A stretch of 64,000 bases of DNA from Heterobilharzia americana (GCA_944470555.2 CALYCZ020000358.1:35549-99548), one strand, 5' to 3'; positions 46,385 through 59,417 are shown, numbered from the stretch's first letter. The notes: generated by a model not told the origin, from the sequence alone. Program-made: numbers and translations.

Positions 46385-47444
46385 AAACATTTTTATGGTT
46401 AGGAAGTAATGCGTCACTTGTACACTATATCACATTGTACTTCTACTCCAGCTTATTATAATTTTTTTTGTATATATTCGTAGTTGATAAGCACCTCTAT
46501 ATCCTATCTAGTAATTAACTGTAGGTCAAGTAGAAATCTGTTTTCACCTAAAAACTCCCATTAGAAGGTATTTAGGTTAACAAAGTATATTCTTTTCTAT
46601 AACTCCTTATTCAGGGACTAGAGTTGCATGTATACACTTAGCAATTATGCATCAACAATATTCACATTTCATTTTTCAGTTGTTTAGTTAACATTATACA
46701 GTTGAGGAGATCACTTCAGAAATGTCTTGTATATAGAGGTTGATGATAGAATCAATTATGACTGGAATTCATTTCAAAATAGCTGATTATCTAATTGATT
46801 ATATGACAAACGTGACAGTTTAATAAAACAATAGGCAGGTGCGCACGGAAGGTGGATACAATGAATAAAGATAGATAATTTGAGGAATAATATCTTGATA
46901 GAATGTGAGTCATGTTGGAAGACAGAATAGGTTAAGGAAATGTGTTGAAATTATCACAGATTGTAGAAATGATGAATAGATATCTAGAATTTGATGTTGA
47001 TTGGCGCCGCTTTCACAGTTTGAAGGATTTGTAATGAGGTAAGTTTTGGACAATGGAAAATGGCTGACTGATATCCTGTGTGTTGTTGCTTTTAACTCTG
47101 TGGGTGTGTGTGTGTTAATATGCAGCTGATAATGATGTTTGTCATGCCTTACTTAACTAGACTGGGAGGTGTTCTTGTGTGTTGTAAATTATATTCCATG
47201 ACGAGTGATTGATATAATTGACTCCTCGGAGTAGTCGAAGTGACATATACAACAGGAAGTGAGTGGTGTAGATGAATTGATGTTTGAGTGTCGGGGTTAC
47301 CTTTTGGGTTGTGGAGAAGGTGAATAGTCAAGAATAAAAGTTGTGTGAAGTGATTTGTATGTGTCGGTAAGGACATGATCTCTAAATTGAATATATAGCT
47401 GTTGGAGTATGTTTTCTTATGATTTTTGTAATTATATGTTTCTT
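46385..47444. other. Unassigned sequence (right arm)
   Basis: Mirror of 3161-4222. A (GT)n run at about 47098-47113 is shorter than in the left arm. Confidence 0.45.
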
Positions 47445-47670
47445 TATGGGTTCATTAGAAGGACCATATAGCAGCACTGACTTGACTGTTGTTGGTGTTG
47501 AAAATCCGGATCTTGTTCCACATGCTGAGTGCAGTAGATCTCTACAATAGTTTCAGGTTAATGAACACCTGTCTTGCTTTTTCGATCATGAATGGCTTTG
47601 ACGTCCTCGTCTGTGCCTGTGCCGCCTGTAGTTGAAACGATGCTAGCCTGCCTAGATACATGAAACAGAC
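47445..47670 (-). mobile_element. RTE-like fragment, second family (right arm)
   Basis: Mirror of 2935-3160. Confidence 0.5.
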
Positions 47671-47874
47671 TACTTCATTTAAGTTGTACCTTATTAGAGA
47701 AATTATATTTATCTATATATTTTGTTTCATTTTTTGTATATACGTGAAAGTAATTTCATTAATATATACTATACACGAGAAGCTATTGGTAAATTTCTTT
47801 AGTTTATCTAATTATCACTCAATTAGTGTTTGATAAATAATTCGATAAATCAATTAATTCATTTTCCAAACACA

Positions 47875-49628
47875 CTGCCTGCTCAGGAAATTCAGGTCAC
47901 TGAAATATCTGGGCCCTAGGTCTGAGACAGAACTAAGGTTTGGTAGCTGCTGTCCAGATACTTCAAATATGAAGTCAGGGTTACTGTTACCAATGCAGAT
48001 CCACCCGCATCTGTTGATGTTGAACTGTAGAAGAGTATTAGCCCACCATGAAGAAAGCTTTTCTAGTTCATGTCGAATAGCAGTCAAAGTGTCACCGAGC
48101 TCATGGCTGTGGCAGGAGTAAACAACTTTTAGGTCTTCGGCATATAGAAAGGCGTCACTGGTGGCAAAACAGTTGCAAACACTGTTGATGTAGATGAAGA
48201 ACGAAAGAGGACAGAGAACGCTACCTAGCACAACTCCACTCCTAATTTTATACGCAGAATTCACATTGAAGCATACACAGTTATCAAGGAGTTATGCTAA
48301 CTGTCTTCTATAAAGCTAAGTCAAATGAGGTGAAGTACTGGAGAAGTTTGTTTGCGGACACGTCCCACTTTGAGTCACTAGGTCAGTTTATTTCTTACAC
48401 TTAGTTGTTTGTCCAGATTTTCGCTGCCATTTTCACCATCCAGAAGCCTAAGATCATTTATTGTAGTTGGGTTTTCGTACTTGGTTGCATCTAGGCTGTT
48501 AGTAACCCGACGAGTTTGCTGTGGAACGTTTTAGAAAGCTGAAAATCAGTATGGGAGGACCAGCTGAAGGATTCTTTCAATAATTTCTGTTATCTGGTTT
48601 GAAGTAGTGTATTCAGTAGGTTGACAATTTTGGCCAAAATTATGCCCAAGGTTTTCTCTACAAACTTCGGCTGAAAAGAGAAGAAGAAAAGGAAAGCATG
48701 AGCAGAAACCGGAGGATGATTTACCACATAGGGCGAAATTGGGAAGAGAGAAGCTTCTATCTTCTTAGGGACGCTCGAGCTATATGTGCACTTTAATTTA
48801 TGCATATGAAAATGACTGTTATGATTTTCCTAGGTAAAATTCGTACAAGGTTTTGGATGTATCGTGTTTGTTTGTAGACGTGTGGGTAAAACTGACTCTA
48901 CATCGAGGTGATATATACTTTACTAATGTGTACTTTACTAACTACACAACCCAAGCTAGTGGAATAGCAGTCAGATGCCCCATGCCATCATGTTAGGGTC
49001 CATTAAGGTGAGTGCTTGGGATTGGTGACAGCTTTAATTTATACGTTTAGGGGTCCTAGTATGCTTTCATTAGCCCAGAACATATTTGTAGTGACCGAAG
49101 GAGTGATGGAGCTTACTAAGTGAGGAGCGAAGTACAGAATGAATCTGCAGCCCGTATCTCCTCAAGAAGTCTATTGCAGATGTGAGAGAACTTATTGAGG
49201 AAGAAATCACCTCACACTGGTCTTACAACACTCAGTTTTAGCTAATTGTTTGTGATTACTTATATTGTAAATAGATGTCACAAGCATTTCAATTCCTAGA
49301 CCGCATGAGTGCATTTGCTCACAAAGTAGCTTATAATAAAGTATAAGATTCATTCTAAGTCGCCTCTTCTAGAGGGGTTCTGGTCCTAGCATGCTGCGTC
49401 CAGAGATGTAGTCAAGGTTGCGGTCAGCTTCTAGTGTTCTTAGTGCAAAGTGGTGTTGTACTCCTCCGATTTTTAGTTTGCCGTCTATTCGAAAGCTGCT
49501 TATGACAAATGAACAGTATTCTAGAATTGGACAGATGCATACTCTGTAGAGTACGACCCTTGATTCAATGCCATAAAAACTAAGAATGATGCATCCGAGG
49601 AGTCTGCCTGACTTAGTTTCGCTGTACG
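47875..49628 (-). repeat. Array unit 1
   Basis: The first unit abuts the palindrome end with no spacer, so the RT frame (47854-48264) runs out of the unit into palindrome sequence. Carries GGTGACAGC and CTTAGGGACG variants. Confidence 0.9.
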
Positions 49629-50018
49629 CTGCCTGCTCAGGAAATTCAGGTCACTGAAATATCTGGGCCCTAGGTCTGAGACAGAACTAAGGTTTGGTAG
49701 CTGCTGTCCAGATACTTCAAATATGAAGTCAGGGTTACTGTTACCAATGCAGATCCACCCGCATCTGTTGATGTTGAACTGTAGAAGAGTATTAGCCCAC
49801 CATGAAGAAAGCTTTTCTAGTTCATGTCGAATAGCAGTCAAAGTGTCACCGAGCTCATGGCTGTGGCAGGAGTAAACAACTTTTAGGTCTTCGGCATATA
49901 GAAAGGCGTCACTGGTGGCAAAACAGTTGCAAACACTGTTGATGTAGATGAAGAACGAAAGAGGACAGAGAACGCTACCTAGCACAACTCCACTCCTAAT
50001 TTTATACGCAGAATTCAC
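49521..50018 (-). pseudogene. CR1/Jockey-like RT fragment (one per array unit)
   Basis: The 165-residue frame has SGVVLGSVLCPLSFFIYINS, then FLYAEDLKVVYSCHSHELGD, then LSSWWANTLLQFNINRCGWI. The catalytic FYADD-type motif reads YAED and the usual LQGSVLGP reads VLGSVLCP, so it is catalytically dead. After a frameshift the RT C-terminal part continues (YRVCICPILEYCSFVISS). Equivalent frames are at 47854-48264, 51275-51772, 53029-53526, 59560-59907, 61224-61667 and 62924-63421. The 59560 copy is shortened by a one-base deletion. The clade is judged from motif style only. Confidence 0.75.
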
Positions 50019-51382
50019 ATTGAAGCATACACAGTTATCAAGGAGTTATGCTAACTGTCTTCTATAAAGCTAAGTCAAATGAGGTGAAGTACTGGAGAAG
50101 TTTGTTTGCGGACACGTCCCACTTTGAGTCACTAGGTCAGTTTATTTCTTACACTTAGTTGTTTGTCCAGATTTTCGCTGCCATTTTCACCATCCAGAAG
50201 CCTAAGATCATTTATTGTAGTTGGGTTTTCGTACTTGGTTGCATCTAGGCTGTTAGTAACCCGACGAGTTTGCTGTGGAACGTTTTAGAAAGCTGAAAAT
50301 CAGTATGGGAGGACCAGCTGAAGGATTCTTTCAATAATTTCTGTTATCTGGTTTGAAGTAGTGTATTCAGTAGGTTGACAATTTTGGCCAAAATTATGCC
50401 CAAGGTTTTCTCTACAAACTTCGGCTGAAAAGAGAAGAAGAAAAGGAAAGCATGAGCAGAAACCGGAGGATGATTTACCACATAGGGCGAAATTGGGAAG
50501 AGAGAAGCTTCTATCTTCTTAGGGACGCTCGAGCTATATGTGCACTTTAATTTATGCATATGAAAATGACTGTTATGATTTTCCTAGGTAAAATTCGTAC
50601 AAGGTTTTGGATGTATCGTGTTTGTTTGTAGACGTGTGGGTAAAACTGACTCTACATCGAGGTGATATATACTTTACTAATGTGTACTTTACTAACTACA
50701 CAACCCAAGCTAGTGGAATAGCAGTCAGATGCCCCATGCCATCATGTTAGGGTCCATTAAGGTGAGTGCTTGGGATTGGTGACAGCTTTAATTTATACGT
50801 TTAGGGGTCCTAGTATGCTTTCATTAGCCCAGAACATATTTGTAGTGACCGAAGGAGTGATGGAGCTTACTAAGTGAGGAGCGAAGTACAGAATGAATCT
50901 GCAGCCCGTATCTCCTCAAGAAGTCTATTGCAGATGTGAGAGAACTTATTGAGGAAGAAATCACCTCACACTGGTCTTACAACACTCAGTTTTAGCTAAT
51001 TGTTTGTGATTACTTATATTGTAAATAGATGTCACAAGCATTTCAATTCCTAGACCGCATGAGTGCATTTGCTCACAAAGTAGCTTATAATAAAGTATAA
51101 GATTCATTCTAAGTCGCCTCTTCTAGAGGGGTTCTGGTCCTAGCATGCTGCGTCCAGAGATGTAGTCAAGGTTGCGGTCAGCTTCTAGTGTTCTTAGTGC
51201 AAAGTGGTGTTGTACTCCTCCGATTTTTAGTTTGCCGTCTATTCGAAAGCTGCTTATGACAAATGAACAGTATTCTAGAATTGGACAGATGCATACTCTG
51301 TAGAGTACGACCCTTGATTCAATGCCATAAAAACTAAGAATGATGCATCCGAGGAGTCTGCCTGACTTAGTTTCGCTGTACG
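49629..51382 (-). repeat. Array unit 2
   Basis: Same variants as unit 1 (GGTGACAGC, CTTAGGGACG). Confidence 0.9.
50344..50559 (-). pseudogene. RT fingers fragment (one per array unit)
   Basis: A 71-residue frame ends with FQPKFVEKTLGIILAKIVN, resembling the region before the first RT motif in CR1-like elements. It stops before the next RT block. The same frame occurs at 48590, 52098, 53852, 60233, 61993 and 63747. Confidence 0.5.
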
Positions 51383-53136
51383 CTGCCTGCTCAGGAAATT
51401 CAGGTCACTGAAATATCTGGGCCCTAGGTCTGAGACAGAACTAAGGTTTGGTAGCTGCTGTCCAGATACTTCAAATATGAAGTCAGGGTTACTGTTACCA
51501 ATGCAGATCCACCCGCATCTGTTGATGTTGAACTGTAGAAGAGTATTAGCCCACCATGAAGAAAGCTTTTCTAGTTCATGTCGAATAGCAGTCAAAGTGT
51601 CACCGAGCTCATGGCTGTGGCAGGAGTAAACAACTTTTAGGTCTTCGGCATATAGAAAGGCGTCACTGGTGGCAAAACAGTTGCAAACACTGTTGATGTA
51701 GATGAAGAACGAAAGAGGACAGAGAACGCTACCTAGCACAACTCCACTCCTAATTTTATACGCAGAATTCACATTGAAGCATACACAGTTATCAAGGAGT
51801 TATGCTAACTGTCTTCTATAAAGCTAAGTCAAATGAGGTGAAGTACTGGAGAAGTTTGTTTGCGGACACGTCCCACTTTGAGTCACTAGGTCAGTTTATT
51901 TCTTACACTTAGTTGTTTGTCCAGATTTTCGCTGCCATTTTCACCATCCAGAAGCCTAAGATCATTTATTGTAGTTGGGTTTTCGTACTTGGTTGCATCT
52001 AGGCTGTTAGTAACCCGACGAGTTTGCTGTGGAACGTTTTAGAAAGCTGAAAATCAGTATGGGAGGACCAGCTGAAGGATTCTTTCAATAATTTCTGTTA
52101 TCTGGTTTGAAGTAGTGTATTCAGTAGGTTGACAATTTTGGCCAAAATTATGCCCAAGGTTTTCTCTACAAACTTCGGCTGAAAAGAGAAGAAGAAAAGG
52201 AAAGCATGAGCAGAAACCGGAGGATGATTTACCACATAGGGCGAAATTGGGAAGAGAGAAGCTTCTATCTTCTTAGGCACGCTCGAGCTATATGTGCACT
52301 TTAATTTATGCATATGAAAATGACTGTTATGATTTTCCTAGGTAAAATTCGTACAAGGTTTTGGATGTATCGTGTTTGTTTGTAGACGTGTGGGTAAAAC
52401 TGACTCTACATCGAGGTGATATATACTTTACTAATGTGTACTTTACTAACTACACAACCCAAGCTAGTGGAATAGCAGTCAGATGCCCCATGCCATCATG
52501 TTAGGGTCCATTAAGGTGAGTGCTTGGGATTGGCGACAGCTTTAATTTATACGTTTAGGGGTCCTAGTATGCTTTCATTAGCCCAGAACATATTTGTAGT
52601 GACCGAAGGAGTGATGGAGCTTACTAAGTGAGGAGCGAAGTACAGAATGAATCTGCAGCCCGTATCTCCTCAAGAAGTCTATTGCAGATGTGAGAGAACT
52701 TATTGAGGAAGAAATCACCTCACACTGGTCTTACAACACTCAGTTTTAGCTAATTGTTTGTGATTACTTATATTGTAAATAGATGTCACAAGCATTTCAA
52801 TTCCTAGACCGCATGAGTGCATTTGCTCACAAAGTAGCTTATAATAAAGTATAAGATTCATTCTAAGTCGCCTCTTCTAGAGGGGTTCTGGTCCTAGCAT
52901 GCTGCGTCCAGAGATGTAGTCAAGGTTGCGGTCAGCTTCTAGTGTTCTTAGTGCAAAGTGGTGTTGTACTCCTCCGATTTTTAGTTTGCCGTCTATTCGA
53001 AAGCTGCTTATGACAAATGAACAGTATTCTAGAATTGGACAGATGCATACTCTGTAGAGTACGACCCTTGATTCAATGCCATAAAAACTAAGAATGATGC
53101 ATCCGAGGAGTCTGCCTGACTTAGTTTCGCTGTACG
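51383..53136 (-). repeat. Array unit 3
   Basis: Carries GGCGACAGC and CTTAGGCACG variants, unlike units 1-2. Confidence 0.9.
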
Positions 53137-54799
53137 CTGCCTGCTCAGGAAATTCAGGTCACTGAAATATCTGGGCCCTAGGTCTGAGACAGAACTAAGG
53201 TTTGGTAGCTGCTGTCCAGATACTTCAAATATGAAGTCAGGGTTACTGTTACCAATGCAGATCCACCCGCATCTGTTGATGTTGAACTGTAGAAGAGTAT
53301 TAGCCCACCATGAAGAAAGCTTTTCTAGTTCATGTCGAATAGCAGTCAAAGTGTCACCGAGCTCATGGCTGTGGCAGGAGTAAACAACTTTTAGGTCTTC
53401 GGCATATAGAAAGGCGTCACTGGTGGCAAAACAGTTGCAAACACTGTTGATGTAGATGAAGAACGAAAGAGGACAGAGAACGCTACCTAGCACAACTCCA
53501 CTCCTAATTTTATACGCAGAATTCACATTGAAGCATACACAGTTATCAAGGAGTTATGCTAACTGTCTTCTATAAAGCTAAGTCAAATGAGGTGAAGTAC
53601 TGGAGAAGTTTGTTTGCGGACACGTCCCACTTTGAGTCACTAGGTCAGTTTATTTCTTACACTTAGTTGTTTGTCCAGATTTTCGCTGCCATTTTCACCA
53701 TCCAGAAGCCTAAGATCATTTATTGTAGTTGGGTTTTCGTACTTGGTTGCATCTAGGCTGTTAGTAACCCGACGAGTTTGCTGTGGAACGTTTTAGAAAG
53801 CTGAAAATCAGTATGGGAGGACCAGCTGAAGGATTCTTTCAATAATTTCTGTTATCTGGTTTGAAGTAGTGTATTCAGTAGGTTGACAATTTTGGCCAAA
53901 ATTATGCCCAAGGTTTTCTCTACAAACTTCGGCTGAAAAGAGAAGAAGAAAAGGAAAGCATGAGCAGAAACCGGAGGATGATTTACCACATAGGGCGAAA
54001 TTGGGAAGAGAGAAGCTTCTATCTTCTTAGGCACGCTCGAGCTATATGTGCACTTTAATTTATGCATATGAAAATGACTGTTATGATTTTCCTAGGTAAA
54101 ATTCGTACAAGGTTTTGGATGTATCGTGTTTGTTTGTAGACGTGTGGGTAAAACTGACTCTACATCGAGGTGATATATACTTTACTAATGTGTACTTTAC
54201 TAACTACACAACCCAAGCTAGTGGAATAGCAGTCAGATGCCCCATGCCATCATGTTAGGGTCCATTAAGGTGAGTGCTTGGGATTGGCGACAGCTTTAAT
54301 TTATACGTTTAGGGGTCCTAGTATGCTTTCATTAGCCCAGAACATATTTGTAGTGACCGAAGGAGTGATGGAGCTTACTAAGTGAGGAGCGAAGTACAGA
54401 ATGAATCTGCAGCCCGTATCTCCTCAAGAAGTCTATTGCAGATGTGAGAGAACTTATTGAGGAAGAAATCACCTCACACTGGTCTTACAACACTCAGTTT
54501 TAGCTAATTGTTTGTGATTACTTATATTGTAAATAGATGTCACAAGCATTTCAATTCCTAGACCGCATGAGTGCATTTGCTCACAAAGTAGCTTATAATA
54601 AAGTATAAGATTCATTCTAAGTCGCCTCTTCTAGAGGGGTTCTGGTCCTAGCATGCTGCGTCCAGAGATGTAGTCAAGGTTGCGGTCAGCTTCTAGTGTT
54701 CTTAGTGCAAAGTGGTGTTGTACTCCTCCGATTTTTAGTTTGCCGTCTATTCGAAAGCTGCTTATGACAAATGAACAGTATTCTAGAATTAGAGATATG
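53137..54799 (-). repeat. Array unit 4, 5-prime-side part (interrupted)
   Basis: Matches unit 3 (GGCGACAGC, CTTAGGCACG) until about 54790, where TTCTAGAATT is followed by diverged bases and then the LTR. The rest of the unit resumes at 59418-59518. Confidence 0.85.
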
Positions 54800-55229
54800 T
54801 GTAGGACGCGTGTTACAATTCCGTAACTTTGATCAACCCTACTTAATTTGATGTGCTCTAGTACCTGCTTAACCAGTACTTTACCTAACGTGTAAGTACT
54901 GGTAACAAAACACAAATCAAAAGAACTGATACGCAATGTATTTAAAGGAGCTATGTATTTAAGGTAAATGTAATAATAATGAATGAGGGAAAAGTTTAAT
55001 CAACTTATCTGGCTTGTAAGGCTGAACTAGGGACTCGGAGTACGTGCGTGGTGATCAGCACAATGGAGCGCAAAAATGGCGTCCAAGCCTGCTCGGATGC
55101 ATGCTCGTTAAAACAAAACTTAAAACACCCTAAGCATCCGGAGGCAAGCTAGAGATTTATTTAGTTAATTTAATTTAAACTATTTATTTTAGCCCTAGTT
55201 ATATTTTGGTGCCAGGAAGGTGCACTACA
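54800..55229 (-). repeat. 3' LTR of the gypsy element
   Basis: Matches 58986-59417 with about eight substitutions and small indels, roughly 2%. Confidence 0.9.
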
Positions 55230-55245
55230 GGTTATCCCCCTCCTA
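55230..55245 (-). other. Polypurine tract
   Basis: The minus strand reads AGGAGGGGGATAAC immediately before the 3' LTR, the expected plus-strand primer site. Confidence 0.7.
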
Positions 55246-55916
55246 GAAGGTTGTTGGGATACCGGCAACCTTCGATCCTAGGAGGCGACTGCGAGGCGGA
55301 CACGCAACACCTTTCCATATTGGTGATGGAGTAGGTGACGTGTGGGTCTCCGAAGCTAGTGCAACTATGCACACCTACGAGGTAAGATAACTTTGCGTCT
55401 AGACGCAACCCTTCTCGCAGTGGTGGAAGGTGACCCAAAGCCTCCGTCTACTTTTCCCTATTGCTTCTTAATCTACCGGGGAGTGTACAGGGGGAAATTG
55501 GTACAAAGAGAACCGAAGAACGATCCAAGTAGCATCGTCAGCGGCCAATTGTATCCAATTTTCAACGCATTTTCTAGGTTCTGCAAGAAGAAAGAAATGG
55601 GACATTAGAGTGCTAAGAAAAGGAAAACCAAACAATTCGAAGTGGGAGGAGTACAGAAAAAAAATAATAACCAACCAAAAAAAGTTTTCGGAATTTAAAT
55701 TGTATTTTTGATTTTTCTTTTTTTGAAAAAAAAACTGTTTGCAAAGTAGTAAACATGACTTTTGAAAACTTTAGGTATGAAAACGCATTGAAAGTGTATG
55801 CCACGACAAAGTAGTTGAAACTCCGAATTCACCAAGTGTGAAGTTGCTCTGGGGCTAATTAACGAACTCGGCGTATCGCTTGGGCCAATGTACACGCCTC
55901 CCAGCACGTGTAGAGG
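55246..55916 (-). other. Post-pol region without recognisable integrase
   Basis: No HHCC or DDE integrase motif is seen in any minus-strand frame. About 55620-55740 is a stretch of A and T runs. This is probably the site of an internal deletion and decay. Confidence 0.55.
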
Positions 55917-57972
55917 TTACTGGATCAGTGTTACTAGACGTGGCTCTTTTAGAAGGTTCAGGATACGCGCGACTAAACGAGTCTGTTGGGAGTCCGGCGG
56001 CAAGGGTCTGGGTGTGCCTGTGGAGGTGTCGCACAATATTGACACTTCACTGTTCAGGAGCGGTAGACGCTGTATCTTCAGAGAGGATGAGTGTTGAAGT
56101 TTTTCAATCTCCTCGTCTGAATCCTGAAGTTCGGCAATCTTCCGTAAGTCGACTGCTCGAGGCAAAGTAGTGGTGCAAACGCGAGACAGTGCGTCCGCGA
56201 CAGGGTTATTCACACCAGAAATATGACGGATGTCCGACGTGAATTGCGAAATATAATCTAGGTGACGTAATTCACGCGGTGAATATCTGTCAGTAGTGGT
56301 GTGTAAGGCATACGTCAGAGGTTTATGGTCGGTAAAGATGATGAAGTCACGACCTTCCACAAAATGACGAAAATGTTTCACTGAGGCATATATGGCGAGC
56401 AGTTCCCTGCCGAAAGTGCTGTACCGCATTTCGCAGGTGGATAACTTCCGGAGAAGAATGCAACTGGGATCCAAGTGTGATCCGAAAGTTGTTGCAACAC
56501 AGCTCCAATGGCCGTGTTAGAGGCGTCAACCGCAATGCTAAGAGGTAGGTTTACGTCTTGATGCACCAGCATCGTGGCGTCTGCTATTGCGGTTTTGATC
56601 TTGCGAAATGCTTCTAGTGCCTCAGGAGTCAAGCTGAAAGTTTTACATTTACTTTTCAGCAGGTCGGTCAGTGCAGTCAAAATGTGTGCACATTGGGGAA
56701 TGAAGCGACGATAATAGCTCACCATACCCAGAAACACACGCAGAGCTTTAAGTGACGCTGGGACTGGGAAGTCTTGGATCGCCTGTACCTTTTCAGGTAG
56801 TGGGCGAATGCCTTGCTCGTCGATAACGTGTCCCAAAAATTTTAGTGAACGAACGCCAATTTGGCATTTGGCCAGGTTGACTGTCATCGAATGCTCTGAC
56901 AGTCTGGCGAAAACCTGTTTCAAGTGGTTAAAATGGTGTCTTCGTCTGGACTAGCGATTAGTATATCGTCTAGGTAGGCATAGGCGAAATCGAGTCCACG
57001 TAAAACATCGTGAATAAAACGTTGGAAGGTTTGTGCTGCATTGCGAAGACCAAAAGGCATACGGAGGAACTCAAAAAGACCAAACGGTGTAATGACGGCT
57101 GTCTTGGGAACATCATCAGGATGAACCGGGATCTGATGATATGCACGCGTCAAGTCAAGCTTACTGAAGATAACCGAGCCTTTTAAAGATGCAGTCAAGT
57201 CGTGAATGTGAGGGACTGGGTAACGATCTGGAATCGTTTTAGCGTTGAGCCTTCGGTAGTCACCACAAGGCCTCCAGTCCATGCCATTGTTCTTGGGTAC
57301 CACATGCAAGGGTGAAGACCATGGACTGTTGGATGGTCTGATTATTCCCATTTCAAGCATGTGTTCGAACTCGGCTTTTACAGCACGCAGTTTCTCCGGG
57401 GATAATCGCCGTGGTTTCGCAAATACTGGCGGGCCAGTCGTCGTTATGTGATGAGAAACGTTCGAAGTCACACAAGGGACACAACGACTTGGCTTAAAGA
57501 CATCCGGAAAGGACTGAATGATAGACGCGTAGGGACTAGAAGCGTCCGTCGTGCAGTACACGGGACTGAGGGGCGGCGTCTTTGTGACTATACCGGAAAC
57601 AGAGAGTGTTGTGGTAGAATCTATCAACTTATGCTTGCCAGCATCTACCAGCAGCTGATAGTGCTGCAAGAGATCCATACCAATAATGCCGGTGGTCACA
57701 TCTGCCACTATGAAAACCCAACGAAAGGGACGACGCAATCCAAGGTTGAGATCGAGGAATCTCCGACCATAGGTTGTGATGGGCGAACCGTTGGCGGCAC
57801 GAAGTTGCAGAGACATTGGCCGCAGACGCTCTTCCTTCGTAGGTGGGATGACGCTAGCTTCTGCCCCAGTGTCAACTAGGAAGCGTATCCCAGAATGTCG
57901 ATCAGTGACGAAGAAGAGGCGACATGGAAGTGGCTCGCCAGCGACGTTAGTCGCCGTCACGTGCTGGCTCAC
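55917..57972 (-). pseudogene. gypsy pol: protease, RT, RNase H (two frameshifts, truncated)
   Basis: The first frame (57972-56920) has the protease [14 protein letters not shown] and an RT with [32 protein letters not shown] and catalytic [15 protein letters not shown]. One missing base near 56930 shifts to the frame 56923-56378 (LKFLGHVIDEQGIRPLPEKV, then RNase H LSIAVDASNTAIGAVLQQ). A second shift near 56452 leads to 56474-55917 (GRELLAIYASVKHFRHF, IFTDHKPLTYAL, VNNPVADALSRV). The frame ends just after STGTPRPL, at the integrase border. Catalytic residues are kept, so decay is recent. Confidence 0.85.
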
Positions 57973-58803
57973 ACGTTTCCCGCCTGGTTAGCCTCGAAGG
58001 TGCAAGGTCGAGTGCACTTTTTGGCATTGGCACCATAACGTTTATGGTACCAGCACAACCTGGGTTGGGATTGTCGCGATTTGGAACGTCTGCTCGGTAC
58101 GGGAGGCAGACCTGTTGCGCGAGCGAGACGTGCGACCTTTGTAAGAACTACCAGACCGCATTTCGTTCCTGATGCTGCACAACTCTTCATACAATTTTGA
58201 GATGTGAGTTATAACATCGAAACTTGTTGGCTCAACAGCCGAGGGAGGGTTTTTGAACGAATCCGTGGCAGTAGACAGTGCAGCTGAGATACTAGTGTTG
58301 GGTTTCGTAGCATCCACAGCTCTGTCAGCCGCTTCCGCCAACTCTATTAAGGGACACTTATGGAAGGGTGCGAGGATCCCTTGAACCGACTGTGGTAACC
58401 TCTGTAACCACAGTTGCTTGAGAAATGCTTCATCAATGTTGAAGTCAGCAATCAGCTGCTTCATCTGACGAAGCAGTTGCGTCGGCTTGCGATCACCCAG
58501 ATGCACATCCCTGAAAAGTTCTTGCACTTTCTGCTGGTCAGTAAGTGCAACACGTTTGATGAGGGCGGTTTTGAGGCGATCGTAAAGATTCGGTGCTGGG
58601 TCATCTAGCACATCTGAGACGTCTTCAATCACATTTTCCGGTAAGCTGACGATGACTAAGTTGGACTTAGTTTCTTGTGATTGAATGTGTCTCAAGGCAA
58701 ACTGAGCTTCCACATGGGAGAACCATGCAGATGGTCTGTGGGCCCAGAAGGTGGGAAGCTGGAGGGTTACGGCCATCTGCGCAGTCGAGTCGTTATCCGC
58801 CAT
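57969..58803 (-). pseudogene. gypsy gag with CHCC knuckle
   Basis: Starts MADNDSTAQMAVTLQLPTFW and has the capsid-like FSHVEAQFALRHI and LGDRKPTQLLRQMKQLI. The frame 58803-58042 shifts near 58100 into 58190-57969, which carries CWYHKRYGANAKKC then TRPC. This CHCC-type knuckle is characteristic of the CsRn1 clade rather than the usual CCHC (family knowledge). The stop after NQAGNV is followed by pol in another frame. Confidence 0.8.
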
Positions 58804-58961
58804 TGATCAGGGAATTAACGAGGCACGATAGTGATAATAAAAAAATTACAATGCAAAAATAACCAATGAGGAGTGCAATAAAAAAAACGCTAGACGTGCC
58901 AAAAAAAAATTAGGCCAGACAAATCAACGCAAGAGAACAAAGGTACTAGACAAAATAAGAA

Positions 58962-58981
58962 GTGATACTCGGGCTCACCAA
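58962..58981 (-). other. Primer-binding site, tRNA-Trp-like
   Basis: The minus strand just inside the 5' LTR reads TTGGTGAGCCCGAG, similar to the tRNA-Trp 3' end complement used by CsRn1-type elements. Not an exact match. Confidence 0.5.
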
Positions 58982-58985
58982 TTTT

Positions 58986-59417
58986 TGTAGGGATGCGTGT
59001 TACAATTCCGTAACGTTTGATCAACCCTACTTAATTTGATGTGCTCTAGTACCTGCTTAACCAGTACTTTACCTAACGTGTAAGTACTGGTAACAAAACA
59101 CAAATCAAAAGAACTGATACGCAATGTATTTAAAGGAGCTATGTATTTAAGGTAAATGTAATAATAATGAATGAGGGAAAAGTTTAATCAACTTATCTGG
59201 CTTGTAAGGCTGAACTAGGGACTCGGAGTACGTGCGTGGTAATCAGCACAATGGAGCGCAAAAATGGCGTCCAAGCCTGCTCGGATGCATGCTCGTTAAA
59301 ACAAAACTTAAAACACCCGAAGCATCCGGAGGCAAGCCAGAGATTTATTTAGTTAATTTAATTTAAACTATTTATTTCAGACCTAGTTACATTTTGGTGC
59401 CAGGAAGGTGCACTACA
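58986..59417 (-). repeat. 5' LTR of the gypsy element
   Basis: Same ends as 54800-55229. The flanking array resumes at 59418. Confidence 0.9.

Larger units (their letters stand above)
26715..47873 (-). repeat. Right arm of giant palindrome
   Basis: Reverse complement of 2732-26683, about 21.2 kb long. It lacks the left-arm segment of about 2.8 kb between two RTE copies. Its outer edge stops at 47873 and the 1754-bp array starts at 47875, inside what would be the middle of an array unit. Confidence 0.95.
54800..59417 (-). mobile_element. CsRn1/Boudicca-like Ty3/gypsy LTR retrotransposon, integrase lost
   Basis: Two LTRs of 430 and 432 bp (TGTA...TACA ends) flank 3.75 kb with gag and a partial pol on the minus strand. 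Order is Gag, protease, RT, RNase H; the frame ends where integrase should begin. It inserted into one unit of the tandem array. A clean target-site duplication is not visible. The gypsy family is inferred from the Gag knuckle and the tRNA-Trp-like primer site. Confidence 0.9.

Noticed and set aside
55880..56170. Plus-strand frames over the RNase H region
   Set aside because: They are shadows of the minus-strand pol sequence.
57448..57879. 143-codon plus-strand frame in the gypsy element
   Set aside because: It is antisense to the clearly conserved protease/RT frame.
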